The position numbers were made by a program, and so were the translations under genes. This document shows positions 21,379 to 32,525 of a stretch of DNA of 49,023 nt, one piece after another; within the stretch, counting starts at the first letter, position 1; every line of letters begins with the position of its first letter. The stretch is from Bimuria novae-zelandiae CBS 107.79 (lineage: Eukaryota; Ascomycota; Dothideomycetes; Pleosporales; Didymosphaeriaceae): assembly GCA_010015655.1 (NCBI GenBank), contig ML976705.1, forward strand, positions 490,982 through 540,004, read 5' to 3'. Below the pieces are notes generated by a model. That model worked only from the letters and a program-made list of their open reading frames with translations. It searched no databases and was not told where the DNA came from.

Positions 21379-24183
21379 ATGCCGCCCACCCCTCCATCGA
21401 CGACTTCGTCCAACTCGGGACAGTCGCCGCCAGACCCACACTTTAGGGTGGTTCGCAAGCGCAATCGCGTCCCTCTGTCCTGCGGCCCCTGTAGGCATCG
21501 CAAGTAGGCTCTCCTCTGGTTGCGGTAGGGAGGCAATGCTGATGCGCGCAGGCTGAAATGCAACCGCGGCCACCCGTGCGACAACTGCACCAAGCGGGGA
21601 GACACCCCATCATGTACGTACGCAACTCCAGGCAATCGCAAGAAGAGCGCGTCCGGCACTGGCTCCGCCACTACTCCAGATGACATGCAAAACCGCATTG
21701 ACCGTCTTGAAGGATTGGTTCTTTCATTAATGACCAATGGCGCCCAGAGTGCTGGACCAGCCGCCGCCCAAGCAGCCATCGCAGCCAGCCTCAACGGCAG
21801 CAACGGCTCTGCCGACCAGGGCTACGACATAAGCCCAGAGTCGATACCCGAAGAAGATGCGGGCGATGAAAGCGAGGTCGAAAACGTCACCAAGTCTATT
21901 GGTGTCATGAAGGTTGACAACAACCGAGCCATATTTGCTTCAGAGGCGCATTGGTACGCCATCTTGGGAGAGGTATAGTCGTAGAGCAACTTTGAATATG
22001 GCGAAGCTAACGATGAGCAGATCTCCGAGGTGAAGACCTACTTCCACGATCACAAGAAGCAGTACGACGAGCAGCTCAAGCGCTACAAGCAGGCGCATGC
22101 AGACGATCAGAGTGTCGGTACCGCCTTCCTCTTCGGCAGCCAGAAGCCCATGTCACAACCCGAGCTCCTCCAGCAATTTCCGCCCAAACAGACTGCCGAT
22201 ATCCTCGTCTCGCGATATTTCAATACGTACGATCCGGGAATCCACATAATACACGGCCCGACATTTCAAAAAGAGTATGACAGACATTGGATGAACCCCA
22301 ATGAGACATCTATCATCTGGCTCGGCCTGGTATTTTCGATGATGTGCATAGCGTTGCAGTCATATACACGGGCCGGAGACGAACCTCCAGAGTACCGAGG
22401 CCGTTCGTGGGCCATGTCGACCGAGTATCGCGACTACACAGCGCAATGCCTGGCAGCAGCGGACATCACGTCACCCATCACGAACATGCTCGAGACGATG
22501 ATTTTGCATACACATGCCGACTATGCACGGAGTCGGGATGCTCAGGCTGGCCTCCTAGTGAGTACCGGTGTCATAGTACGGTTGGCTATGCGAATGGGGT
22601 TGCACCGAGATTCAGAACCATACCCGGGGATCACGGCTTTTACAGGAGAGATGCGGCGGAGAGTGTGGGCAGTCATCCGATCCATGGATCTGCTGTTCTC
22701 GGCGCAGTTTGGCCTGCCACCAGTTGTCCGACCGCGTGATACAAACACTGAGATCCCGCGAAACATCTTCGATGACGAGTTATTTGAGGACATGGCTCTC
22801 CTCCCGCCGTCGAGACCTGAGGAAGAGGCGACACCCACGCTTTTCCTAATCAACCGCACGCGATTAATATACAAGCTTGGCGAGGCCAGCGAACTTACCG
22901 AAGTCCTTACCTGCGCCTCGTATGAGGAAGTCATGAAGCTCGACAAGCAAGCGCGGGAGTTACACGATCGGATCTCGCCACATCTCAAGATTCGTTCCAT
23001 GGACGAGTCGGCGCGAGATCCGTCCACACTGATTATGCAACGTTTCACTCTGGACTTGCTTTACCTCAAGATCATAGTCGTTCTTCACCGTAAGTTCATC
23101 TCGGCATCCAGGGTCAATCCGCGATTCAGCTATTCGAGGAGGGCATGCATCGATGCGTCGATGAAGCTGCTGCAACATCAGGCTACGCTGCACCGAGAAT
23201 GTCAACTGGGTGGTAGGCTCCGCAACGTCAAGTGGTTCATATCGTCGCTCACGACGGTCGACTTCTTACTCGCTGCAATGATAGTATGTTCTGATCTGTA
23301 CCACACGGCACGGCAGGAACGGCAGGGTCGGAGAGATTCAACCGACATGTACTACTGGAGTGAAGACCGACGAAACGAGATGATTGATGCGATTGAGACT
23401 GCTGTGGGAATATGGGATGGGCTGAAGGAGAATTCAATGGATGCATACAAAGCGCACGCGACGTTGAGCGTCATGTTGGCTCAGCTGAAGACTGGTCAAT
23501 CTTCACGACCACCCCAACAAAACTTTGGCCCATCCACTTTCAATAGTGCGACTACGATGGACGATGCTAGCGGGCCCGAGGCGTCCGCCGCGATGACGCT
23601 GGGAATGCTCAGTACCGGCGGTATGACTTCGAATTCGGCGAACATGTTTGAGACACGGTATCCGCCTTCGATGGCGAATCTACTGAACGACCCTCCTCCC
23701 CAGCCATCGACGGGCTTGGCACCCAACTTTGGGGCACCTTCCAATGGCGAGATTCGCGCTCCCAGTCCTTTCTCGAACCTGTTTGGCAGTGGGTTCCAGA
23801 ATATGGATCTTCCGAGCGTGGACAACATTGACTGGGTAAGTGTCAGCGCTTATTGCTAAGTTTACGTAGCTAACATGCAGCAGAATGCGTGGGACTCATA
23901 CATTCAGGGGCCGAACATGGACGCTGCCAACTCCTTCTTTCCAATGGACATAGGCGGCATGCCTATGCAGACGGACGGTGTGCCGAATGGAGCGTCGACA
24001 AATGGGCAGCAACAAAGTAGTGTCAACATGTTTGCGACCAACGGTGGGCCTTTTATGGGAGTGAGTATGCGCACGCACGACGAAGCCCTGATGACTCATA
24101 ACGTCCAGGCGCAACAGGACGCGAAGACTAGTTCTGGAGATGGTTATGTGATGGGGTTCACGTTACCAAAGACAAACCAGTGA
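21379..24183 (+). CDS. Zn2Cys6 transcription factor with fungal-specific regulatory domain
   Basis: Binuclear zinc cluster proteins bind CGG-type sites as dimers. Exons are 21379-21503, 21552-21972, 22021-23835, 23881-24060 and 24109-24183 (introns 48, 48, 45 and 48 nt; the last is in frame and could be retained). The product is 871 residues. The cluster CGPCRHRKLKCNRGHPCDNC spans the first intron, followed by CTKRGDTPSC. A short leucine-containing helix (MQNRIDRLEGLVLSLM) may dimerise. The fungal_trans region starts near residue 235 with ILVSRYFNTYDP and IIHGPTFQKEYDRHW, and contains GVIVRLAMRMGLHRD and ETGE/RRRVW-like helices. The C-terminus is Asn/Gly/Met-rich. Target genes cannot be inferred. 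Confidence 0.9.
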
Positions 24184-25028
24184 TCAGTTTCATGGCTACT
24201 GGTCTGGAGTGTGTAGCTGATGATGGGTTTTTGAGCGTCTGCGTTGGCCTGGGCTTTTCGACACTCACTGTAGCTGTCTTTGCGGACATCTTTCATGTTT
24301 GGACTTATGACTGGCATGAAGCGATTCGGTTCAAGTAGACTACATGTATAAATAGGTATACCAAGGAAAAGTTGGTCGGTGGAAAGCATCAAATGGGTCT
24401 ATCTACTCTTGCTCTTGCTCCTCTCCAATGCCATCTTCCGCATGTGGTTAGTGCTACCCCACCATCATTGGTCTCTCAAGACCATAGCTGCATCTAACTT
24501 CGAGACATGCTCGATTGCTTTCTGTCCCTTACTGCGGGTTTGGTGCTTCAAATTGCTTTCTTCTGTCGCTTGCTACTGGTACCTTTTGATGCTCAGGAAC
24601 GCGCCTTCCAAGCTTTAATCGTTAGACGCGGCGTCCGCCTACCGTCTGGAATCTGCCCCACCATCGCCACGGCATTCACCCCACCACGCCGTCGACACAC
24701 GGAAGGCCGTGCGAGACCCTGAGGCTCTTCTCGTTACTCTCCCCGCAGACATTCTTCCTGCACTTGTCTTTATCGCAGCGGGACGAGTGGGGGCACATAC
24801 GTCATACATTGTGCAGGGCTGACGGGCTTTCGGGCCTTTATTGAACCGCTGGTGTCGCGTTGCAGCCTTGCGTGCGGTGCGGGCTCAGCTGTGTAGCCTG
24901 CGCTGGGTCAGCCGCTGAGGTGTCAAACCTCGTACTAGCTTCCCTTTCCTACCTCCCTTCATATTACCCTCCCTTCCCTCTCGCATCCCCCGATACAGAT
25001 ACCCAGAGCACGAGCGATTACGGGTAGA
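24184..25028. other. Intergenic, no gene seen
   Basis: Contains the regulator's 3' UTR and the promoter of the small gene that follows. No repeat or RNA gene noticed. Confidence 0.45.
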
Positions 25029-25592
25029 ATGACAGACTCCACGCCGATATCTCCCCCAGTGGACGGTTCGAGAGACGCAGAGGTCCCCATCTCGCCGATT
25101 AGCAGACAAACGAGGTTCCCGCACAAGACGAGCGTGGCGGTGAGCACGCGCACGCCGTTCATCGATATGAGTACGCCGGCGATCAACGAGGCGCCTGTCG
25201 AGCTGGACGGCGTGGCTACGTCGCCGGATACGCTGCAACAGAGAAGTACGGGCGAGAGCGCGAGGAAGGGGTATGGGGTGTCGCCGGGCTTGGGCGAGGA
25301 GGGTGAGATTGAAGCGGAGTTTTTGGGTGAGGGGGGTGTGGGTGCGAGTTTGGAGATACAGAAGGTACGGGGCGACTTCCCTTGATGTGTGAGAGGGGAG
25401 GGGGTGGGGGGAAGATAGAGGGTGTACGCTGACATACTGGGACAGAAACGAAAGGAGATGCTCGCGAAGCGTGGGAAGGATCCGGGGGTTATTGTGGATT
25501 TGCCGAAGGAGCCGACCGCGGAGGAGGTCGAGGCTGCGAAGGCGACGGAGGGCGCGACGACGCCGGGTATACCTGCGGGCGCGGAGCAGTGA
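25029..25592 (+). CDS. Small uncharacterised protein, Thr/Pro/acidic-rich, with a Lys-rich helix
   Basis: Exons 25029-25364 and 25446-25592 with an 81-nt GTACGG...GACAG intron give 160 residues. The N-terminal half is disordered in look, rich in Ser/Thr/Pro (SPISRQTRFPHKTSVAVSTRTP). The splice joins SLEIQK to KRKEMLAKRGKDPGVIVDLP, and the tail is acidic/Ala-rich. No signal peptide, membrane segment or known domain is visible. The clean phase-0 join and coherent charged sequence after it support a real gene. The antisense frame of up to 240 codons over the same DNA is Arg-rich and not protein-like. Confidence 0.65.
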
Positions 25593-25896
25593 GACGGCAA
25601 TATACACTCGTCACTGTGTGGTGGTGGAAGACACATGTGGGGGCTTGGTTATGCAAAGGAGTTCGGTTCTGGCGATGGAAATACCTTTGAGTCTATCCAG
25701 GCATCGTTATGAAGGACAAAAACGGCAATTGTAACGTGAATTGAGTCATGTCAGGCTGCTGGTGATGATACTCACCATGCACTACTCGCCATCCCATCTG
25801 CCTCTAACTCACCAGGGTCTATATACACCCCTCCGTCCTCCGCTCATCCAGCTTTCTTCCCTCACATTGCAGTCTCTACTCGTCTGAGTACTAAAA
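25593..25896 (+). promoter_or_regulatory. Promoter-like segment with TATATA and pyrimidine tract
   Basis: A TATATA box at 25820-25825 is followed by a C/T-rich tract (about 25828-25862), the typical layout of a fungal core promoter on the plus strand. No convincing protein gene follows, only short frames, so it may start a non-coding RNA. Confidence 0.45.
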
Positions 25897-28030
25897 ATGG
25901 GTAATCTGGTGGTTTATGTGCTCTGCCGTCTTCCGCGGCTCTCAAAACGGATTCTACGATGGCTTATGTTGTCGCCCTCTCATTCCACCCTCCCCGCCGG
26001 GAGTAAAAAAAGCTCTGCGGTGCACGAGACCATGGATTTTGTCCTTCGCCCCTCCTCTATACACCTCGGTGTCAAATTCCGCTGGATCATGATCCATGGA
26101 GCTCTTGCGCACTTATCCTCGTCGCGATGAGTTCTCAAATGTCGTTGAGGACACTCCATGGCTTCTGCGGTGCCCGGGTCCAAAAACTGGATACATGGCG
26201 TTCATGCTCTGGTTCTGTTCCCCGCGTTGGCGCCGATCGAAAAAAGGACGAGACGACAGAATGTGGACGTCGTCTTTCTCTCTAAATGTCAAAAGCCAAA
26301 AAAAACTGGAGGGGGTGTCATTATGTGGGCTTCGCTCTCCCTCCCTCTGTACTGAAGGACCGGAATGCGTGGAGGACAAAAGTGATGTGGTCTTCCCCTT
26401 GCTCTGCGAACGCCAACTTGAAGACTAAAAGATAATGTCAAATGCTTGGATGTGCGCCGCCGCCGCTGTGTTTGCAAATCGACCAGGACGTCGAATTATG
26501 GGTGCTTCCTCCGTGTCTTGGTAATACGGGTATCAAAAGCGCATCCTCTCGCTGTCATGAGACAGCCGCATCGTCCTCTGTAGCTACATGACTGACGTCA
26601 GAGGTGGTATACGTGGAAGGTACTACTCAGGTGCTCGGACTAGGGACTCAACAAATACTCTCCCCCGCTCTCTCTCTCTGCTCAACAGCAGACTCCTCGC
26701 TCCACACACTCTTTTCTGCAGATAGCAATACAGCTTGTTGTCCTCATATGCCTGCCTGCCTGCCCTCCCCACATCCTCTGCCCAGGATTTTGAGGCACTG
26801 AAAATACGCTGAAACTCCTCTATGGGTGCTGCAGTCTTGGAGCTTGAAAAGTCAATGATCCCGAGGAATGTGTGCCTTGTCTTTTGTGTGGTGTGTAGGA
26901 GTCTAAAAGTCAAAGTGCTTTTTTTCAATCGTGGGGCTTGTAGTACTGGCCTCACACGGTCCGCATGCGGACGAAAGAAAACAAGAGCGCGCCTTACAAT
27001 GGTGTGTTCGCCTTTCTTTGCCCTCACGGCTTCTAAATGCCGAATTGACAGAAGCATGTGCCTTCGCTCTCTGTTTTCGTCGAAAAAAGAGTGTTGAGGC
27101 AATCGTTGTTCTAATTGAGTAGCTACTCTACAGGAGCTGTATACTGTGTGGATCACGTGCACTGGCCGCACGTACGCGGGTGGCCCAAGCTCTATACTGA
27201 ACCGTCACAAGAGAGATCTAAAATACGCTGTAAGCGACTCATGTGTGCTCTCCTGCTTCCTCGACAAAATTTACATCGTTTGTCTCTATAAAAAATAGCC
27301 AACACCGGATGCAAATGTGATCTGCTGTCCTCCTTCTCCTTCCCGCTGCACAAAACACCGAGCGGTCAAGGCATGGCTTAGCTCGGTTTTCTCAATTCCA
27401 TGATGTGACAAAATCGCACCCACACCACAGAATGGCGCCAATCTTGCCTCTTTCTACCTATCATAAAGGCCAAACTCTGCGACAAAACCCCGTATGTGTG
27501 CTTCCCCGGTGTTCCAGGAGTCCGTAGTATTAAAATCGGCTCATATCGCAAGTCATGCCTGGGCTGACCTTCGTGCGGTTTAAAAGACATAATCGTGCCG
27601 ACAATGGAACTTTTCTGCCTGGCAGGCTCACAAACTCTCAAAGCCATCCAAGTACTGTCGATGTGCGTTCTTCCCGCGGTGTTCGCTTCCACCCTCGAGG
27701 TATTGAAAGAACTACTCACTTGGCTCATGTGCTCCACGGGCTTATATTACACTCCTCTATCTTTATATGAAAGATAGAGCTGGTTAATATCTCGCTTCCC
27801 GCCGCCTCCTATTGTTCTGAACTTGAAAAACACCTGGAGAGGTGGAATGTGTGGAGCAGTGCTTTGCTCTCAAAAGTCGTCAAAGTTGCAAGGCGCGCCT
27901 TTGCGAAGTTGCGAGTTCATGCCAAGCTGCTAATAAGCTCACGTGCAGGCGCTGAGTCCACGGGTTCAAACGGAAGGAACGATGGTGACACACTGAGCAA
28001 GTTAACTTGAAAATTTGCTGTTGAATTACA
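25860..28030 (+). ncRNA. Candidate long non-coding transcript with strand-biased ATGTG motifs
   Basis: More than 2 kb without a supported protein gene. By eye ATGTG occurs 14 times on the plus strand and its complement CACAT only about twice, where about two of each would be expected. Many copies run into a pyrimidine tract (for example at 26323, 27057, 27241, 27491, 27661). Runs of four to eight A and the words CTCTCAAA (three times) and AAATACGCTG (twice, near 26800 and 27222) recur between them. The composition differs from flanking spacers. That it is transcribed is an inference from the promoter-like sequence just upstream and the strand bias. Confidence 0.3.
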
Positions 28031-28268
28031 CTTGACCATCACATACACAGAAAAAGTCTTCCAAAAAAAAAGCCTTCCAATATGTATAATTGCGTTCTGG
28101 ATGCCACTATTTTCTCCGCAGACTTTGCTCCTTCTTTCTTCGCATCTGACGTCCCAACATTTGAACTCATCAAATTATAGAGTAAAGAGAAGCGTTTGGA
28201 TAACGATAGACTGAATGACAACGCTTTTCTAAGCAATAGTGTGCGTTCCTCAAGCTGTGACAGCACAT

Positions 28269-28980
28269 TCACGTCCAGCTCAAAGGCACACTAATAACCG
28301 TGTCCCCAATCTTCCCGCTCACCGCGCTCATCGTAACATCAATAAACACATCATACATGCCATCTGCGTCCTGCCAAACAATGCTATTGACATTCGCAGG
28401 CCGCGACGTAGCAGTCCACTGATACTTCCCCGCCCTCGTAGTCTGGGCCGTCACGAAATGATGCTGTTGGCGTACGTCAGCGCATGCATCCGCGTCAAGC
28501 TCCATAACAGCAATCTCGGCCGTCCACTTACAATACAATCCTCTCCATGATTAAACCTGGGCCAAATCATCGCCGACCCCCCCCCCCCCCCCCCCCCCGC
28601 AAAATCAACGCTGCTGCTAATATCGAGGTGATCCACGACGAGACCCATCGTGCTGGAATGCACGTCGAACTGGAGCTCGCACGGCAGCCGGTCTCGGAGG
28701 CGACGGAACCGGAGAACTGCGAGGAGAGGAGAGGTCGACGAAGGAGAGGTCGGGGCGGATTGTCACGCAGAAGCCCGGGTCGGTGCAGTAGGCGAGAAAA
28801 GACGCCGTTCTGGGGGGGAGGAGAACATTTAATATATTTGGTGATGGGGCTAGGTCCTGTAAGGCATCGGGGAGCGTCTTACATAGTAGCAGAGGTAGGC
28901 TTGCTCAGTGCGACTGCTGGGATGGCAAGGGCGAAGGGCGCCGTGAGGGCAAGAAGAGCGGGGCGCAACACGATTCTTAT
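28269..28980 (-). pseudogene. Small secreted cysteine-containing protein, frame broken, no start codon
   Basis: Reading the minus strand, a signal-peptide-like segment (RIVLRPALLALTAPFALA) starts at an ATA codon at 28978-28980 where an ATG is expected. Intron 28810-28882 (GTAAGA...CCCAG) leads into TASFLAYCTDPGFCVTIRP. The frame then has to shift around 28700-28750 to reach CELQFDVHSSTMGLVVDHLD. This is followed by a run of glycines encoded by the homopolymer, then PRFNHGEDCI. Intron 28464-28531 (GTAAGT...ACAG) joins the last 64 residues ending in VISVPLSWT. The exon lengths do not add up to an open frame without a net shift. The family is not recognised; four or more cysteines and a leader suggest an effector-like or surface protein. 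Confidence 0.5.
28577..28598. repeat. 22-nt poly-C/poly-G homopolymer
   Basis: An uninterrupted run of 22 C on the plus strand lies within the coding part of the broken secreted-protein gene, where it encodes glycines on the minus strand. Such tracts slip in replication and are error-prone in sequencing. Confidence 0.95.
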
Positions 28981-29982
28981 CTTGAGGTTTGTGTAACAAA
29001 CTGCTGTAGGGTCTGGAAGCTGAAAAATATGAGAGTAAGGTTGAACATTTGCTGTTCTTATACCTTTCCCGAAAGCTTGTAGACCCTAAAGGTGAGGTAG
29101 ATCTGCGGGACTTCTCATTTCGAGAGGGTCTCGCACAAACGAGAATAAGCCATGACAACCTAAATGAGTGTCTCACCCCAAGTTCAGTAGAAATTTCGTG
29201 ACCTGACTATTTGCGACAATGATAGATGGTACTCATGTCCGAGGTTGGACCTAGCTGCCTAAAGCGGAAAAATCACATCCGGAGAAGTCAGATTTTACAC
29301 AACTGCAGTCTAGAAATAGAAATAGATATACTTAATCCTAGGTAAAAGTAATGGTAATGCGCGAACCTCTCCGCGATCGTGGTCTTGCCGAGGCAAATAA
29401 TCGCGGTGTCCTTCAAAGGAAGGAGAGTGCAAGCACGTTGGTTGTTCCAGTTCTTGTGCAGTAATACACGAATCTCGATTAAAATGGAATCCATACTCCG
29501 GATAGGCAACAGCTACCACACTTCACATCCGCTCGCGGGATGTAGCATATCCCATTCTTAGCAGTTATCCTTCTTAATACGTACCGAAACGCATTCTTCT
29601 CATCCTATCATAGTATTCACCCGGTATCGTTGAGAACCATATCGATCCTGGAGCAGGTGCATCTAGCGGCAGAAGGGAATATTTCAATGGTAAAGGCATT
29701 CCTTCAAGGCCCTAGAGTAAGAAACCTCTATCCTGTTCAGAAGATGCACCACCAGCGGCATAGTACGAGTTTGGAAACCGTTCCCGTCTATTTCGTAGAC
29801 CCTAGAGCACTAGAGCCTAAAAAAGTTCTTCTCCCGCGGCTGGAACACATACAAGTTACGGGTAGTGAAATCTTTCACTAGCACCTTCCAGATTACCTCT
29901 TAAGAAGCTCTCATAAAGTAGAGTCTCGGTCACTGTGATAAACATCCTGTGATGAGACGATGCACCCAGCTTTTTTCTCTTT
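28981..29982. other. Intergenic, no gene seen
   Basis: A kilobase between two minus-strand genes. Short frames on both strands have no family resemblance. Confidence 0.4.
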
Positions 29983-30810
29983 TCACCGCAGGCCAGCGTA
30001 GTTTTGGGAAGGTGAAGCATACAACTCTGTAGGCTCGTCTCGCACCGGCACCTCTTGGGGTTCTCCATACGCATGTTTCTCCACAGGCTTCGGACCCCCA
30101 ACCTCATGTAGCAGCTGTCTCTGTCTTTGTCTCTGTCTCTGTCTCTTCTTGTGACGAAGGAGAAGCAAGATGCCTACGAGAATACCGGTGAGAAGAGCTA
30201 AGCCTGCTATGCTAACACCAATGCCTGCTTTCGCGCCGGTTGAAAGACCACCCTTATCCCCCGGGTCACTGGTATTGGAAGCGGTCGGTGCCAGCGATGG
30301 CGATTGCTGTGAGTTTTGCGATTCCTTCTTCGAAGACGAGGACGAGGTAATCGATGTAACATCCGTGGCGGCGGCAAGAACAGCCTCATTTGAGCTCTGC
30401 CACCGTATCTGTACGCCATCGCCGACGGCAGTAAAGTCCTTAGCCACGGTCAACGTAGACACGATGCCGCGGTTCCAACCATCTGTGCCGCTACTCGTGG
30501 GGTTCACGTACGGGACGCGCTGATCTCGGGTGACAATAGATGCACACAAGTGACCCATATGGAAGTAAGAATAGGAGCTTTTCGGAGTCAGTTTAACGTC
30601 CAATCAGCGGTATGTCATTGAAACTCACGATGGGCAACAGATAGCGGCCGTTGTCTGAGGGCCCAGCTGGAAAAATTTAGTATCGTCCACACCGGGTACA
30701 TAAGAGCGAAAAGTGGTGGCCGTTGTCCAACCGGAAGGACATATTGCAGGGCTATCTACGGCGCGATGATTAGCTGAATCACGCGGGTATCACTGGGCGA
30801 CTCACAATAG

Positions 30811-30850
30811 TCAGAGTTGGCAACAATCAAGCGATAGGCAGATTGATTAC
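30811..30850 (+). repeat. Inverted repeat, left arm
   Basis: Pairs with 30901-30940 at 39 of 40 positions, with a 50-nt spacer. The sequence begins TCAGAGTTGGCAACAATCAA. It abuts a splice donor of the surface-protein gene. Confidence 0.95.
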
Positions 30851-30900
30851 CAGATTAGAACTGGCACGAACGTGAGGGTGATCTTTCAACGCTTAATATA

Positions 30901-30940
30901 GTAATCAATCTGCCTATCGCTTGCTTGTTGCCAACTCTGA
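30901..30940 (-). repeat. Inverted repeat, right arm
   Basis: Reverse complement of 30811-30850 with a single mismatch. It lies between the CFPLG and CPSGW parts of the surface-protein gene. The transcript could form a long hairpin here. Confidence 0.95.
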
Positions 30941-31486
30941 CAATAGTACAGTTGCCATTTCGTGTCGTCATTTACCAAGTCTGCCGCGTTCATTGTGCCT
31001 AGCGGAAAACAAGACACGTCGAAGTAAGGATCGTTAAGATGCCCAAAGAACATGCTCCCGCCGCTCTGTTGGGAGTGAGGGTTGCTGTACATGAGATCGG
31101 AGGGTTGAATAACGTTGTAATCGATCCTCTGTTCTTAGCTTTGATCGATTCTGCATCTGAGATGAATGTGGTAGCAGGCGATACGCTTCCAGTAGCTGTG
31201 CCAGTGGATTCTGCCATCGTAGCGTGTAGCCTTGGTGAAAATGGGTTGCTGGATTTCAAAAGGAACAACGATACAAGCAGGTAGGCTGACGATCGGACAC
31301 AGGCTTCGAGGCCTAAACGATTGGAATCAACAAGGCTCCATGGGCATTCTTTTCTAACGAGATGTTGGGACGGGGTGGTGGGGGCCTTGCATTATGGATA
31401 TTGGTGGCGCTGTGTTGTGTGTATTGTAGCGAATACCAGTAATTACTACGAAAGCGCCGGAGCCATCCGCTTTGGTAGCCCTACAC

Positions 31487-32234
31487 TCATTTCGCACACC
31501 ATGGCAAGCCCAGCTTCTTCATCTCCACGGCCAACTGCAAGATATAGTCAATGCTCTCGCACTGCGTCTTTGCCTTGTGCACGTTGTCGCCCCAGACGTA
31601 GATGCCATGCCGCCGCACAAGCACCGCATACGCATCGGGATACTTCTCCATGGCCGCTTCCAGACTCTCTGTAAGATCCTCTTCGTGTGCTGTATTATCA
31701 ATGATGGGGATCCTTAGCCTGTCGTAATAGCCCAGATTGCCCACCTTGCCCCTTCCCTTTGGTATGCCTTTGATCTGCTCGATCTGCTCGATCTCGAAAC
31801 ACGCATCGGGGCCGAAATCGCGCTCGACCAGTAACGTGACAAGGACGGCCCATTGTGAGTGCGTGTGGATGCAGCAACCGGCGCCACGTTTGAAGGCTGC
31901 GTAGAACAGAGGTGTGCAGGCCGAGGGTTTATGCATCTAGTTGATGTCATAAGCCATTGCTCTGGGAATGGTGTGCTACGCGTACCTGTGGCTTCCTAAC
32001 ATACTCCCTACTCTCAAAGTCCATAACAAACATATCCGTCGGCTTCATAAGCTCCTTCTGCACCCCACTCGGAGCGATGTAGATCTTATCGCCATGGCGG
32101 ATGCTCGTACCACCACCCGTGCCCGTGACCCAGCCTAGGTTGTAGAACTTTGCACACAGGGTGCAGATGTGGTTTGCAGGGTGTTCCGGGTCGTCTGAGC
32201 GGACGAGCGCTTCTGACTCTGCAGAATTGGACAT
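31487..32234 (-). CDS. mde1: Methylthioribulose-1-phosphate dehydratase (methionine salvage)
   Basis: Mde1 dehydrates 5-methylthioribulose-1-phosphate in the cycle that recovers methionine from methylthioadenosine; it belongs to the class II aldolase/adducin fold. Exons 31986-32234 and 31487-31936 with a 49-nt intron (GTACGC...CTAG) give 232 residues. Seen are [31 protein letters not shown], the zinc-binding HTHSQ, the active-site region [17 protein letters not shown] and RRHGIYVWG with the third zinc His. The short IEQIEQIKG duplication comes from a 9-nt direct repeat. It is cytosolic with no targeting signal. Confidence 0.95.
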
Positions 32235-32525
32235 TGTAAACGCGAGATGCTATTTGCTGAGCTCGAGAGATGTTTTGGTGGGAACGTTTTTGCGAGATGA
32301 CGCGATCTTGATGGTGGGGCAGGCGCGACCCACATGTCGCGAGGCAGGCGCGTTGGGTGGTTCAGCTGGGCAGTCGCAAAGCAAACCTCACAAATTGAGG
32401 GTGAATACCCATAGCAATGTGGAATATTCATCAAGTCTATATAATCTCAGGTATCATCCAGTCGCAACCGCATTACCGTAACCGTAGCCTCACGTCCACC
32501 AAGGGTATCTCAAAAGCCATAACCT

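Larger units (their letters stand above)
29983..31217 (-). pseudogene. Single-pass membrane surface protein with YYSPAICPSGW motif, apparently disrupted
   Basis: The downstream part is clear. Exon 30629-30755 encodes SPAICPSGWTT and AAICCPS, and a 51-nt intron (30578-30628, GTGAGT...AAAG) leads to exon 29983-30577. That exon ends in a Ser-rich stalk, one membrane helix (AGIGVSIAGLALLTGILVGI), a basic QRQRQRQRQ stop-transfer and a short tail. This matches a common ascomycete surface-protein type with a CPSGW block. The N-terminus from ATG 31217 reads TTLFNPPISC, typical of the same family, but the frame must shift near 31095 to reach MYSNPHSQQSGG and DVSCFPLG. A 40-bp inverted duplication then separates it from the CPSGW exon. 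A 50-nt intron 30756-30805 (GTGAGT, GCTAAT, TAG) is well formed. Whether splicing rescues the gene is unclear. Confidence 0.55.

Noticed and set aside
24885..25607. 240-codon minus-strand frame over the small unknown gene
   Set aside because: Extremely Arg-rich sequence typical of an antisense shadow in GC-rich DNA, while the plus strand has a clean two-exon model.
27955..27985. GGTTCAAAC tRNA-like word
   Set aside because: No matching stem or A-box at a suitable distance.
29379..29509. Minus-strand GKTT resembling a P-loop
   Set aside because: The preceding glycine pattern is missing, the frame is short and nothing else of an NTPase is present.
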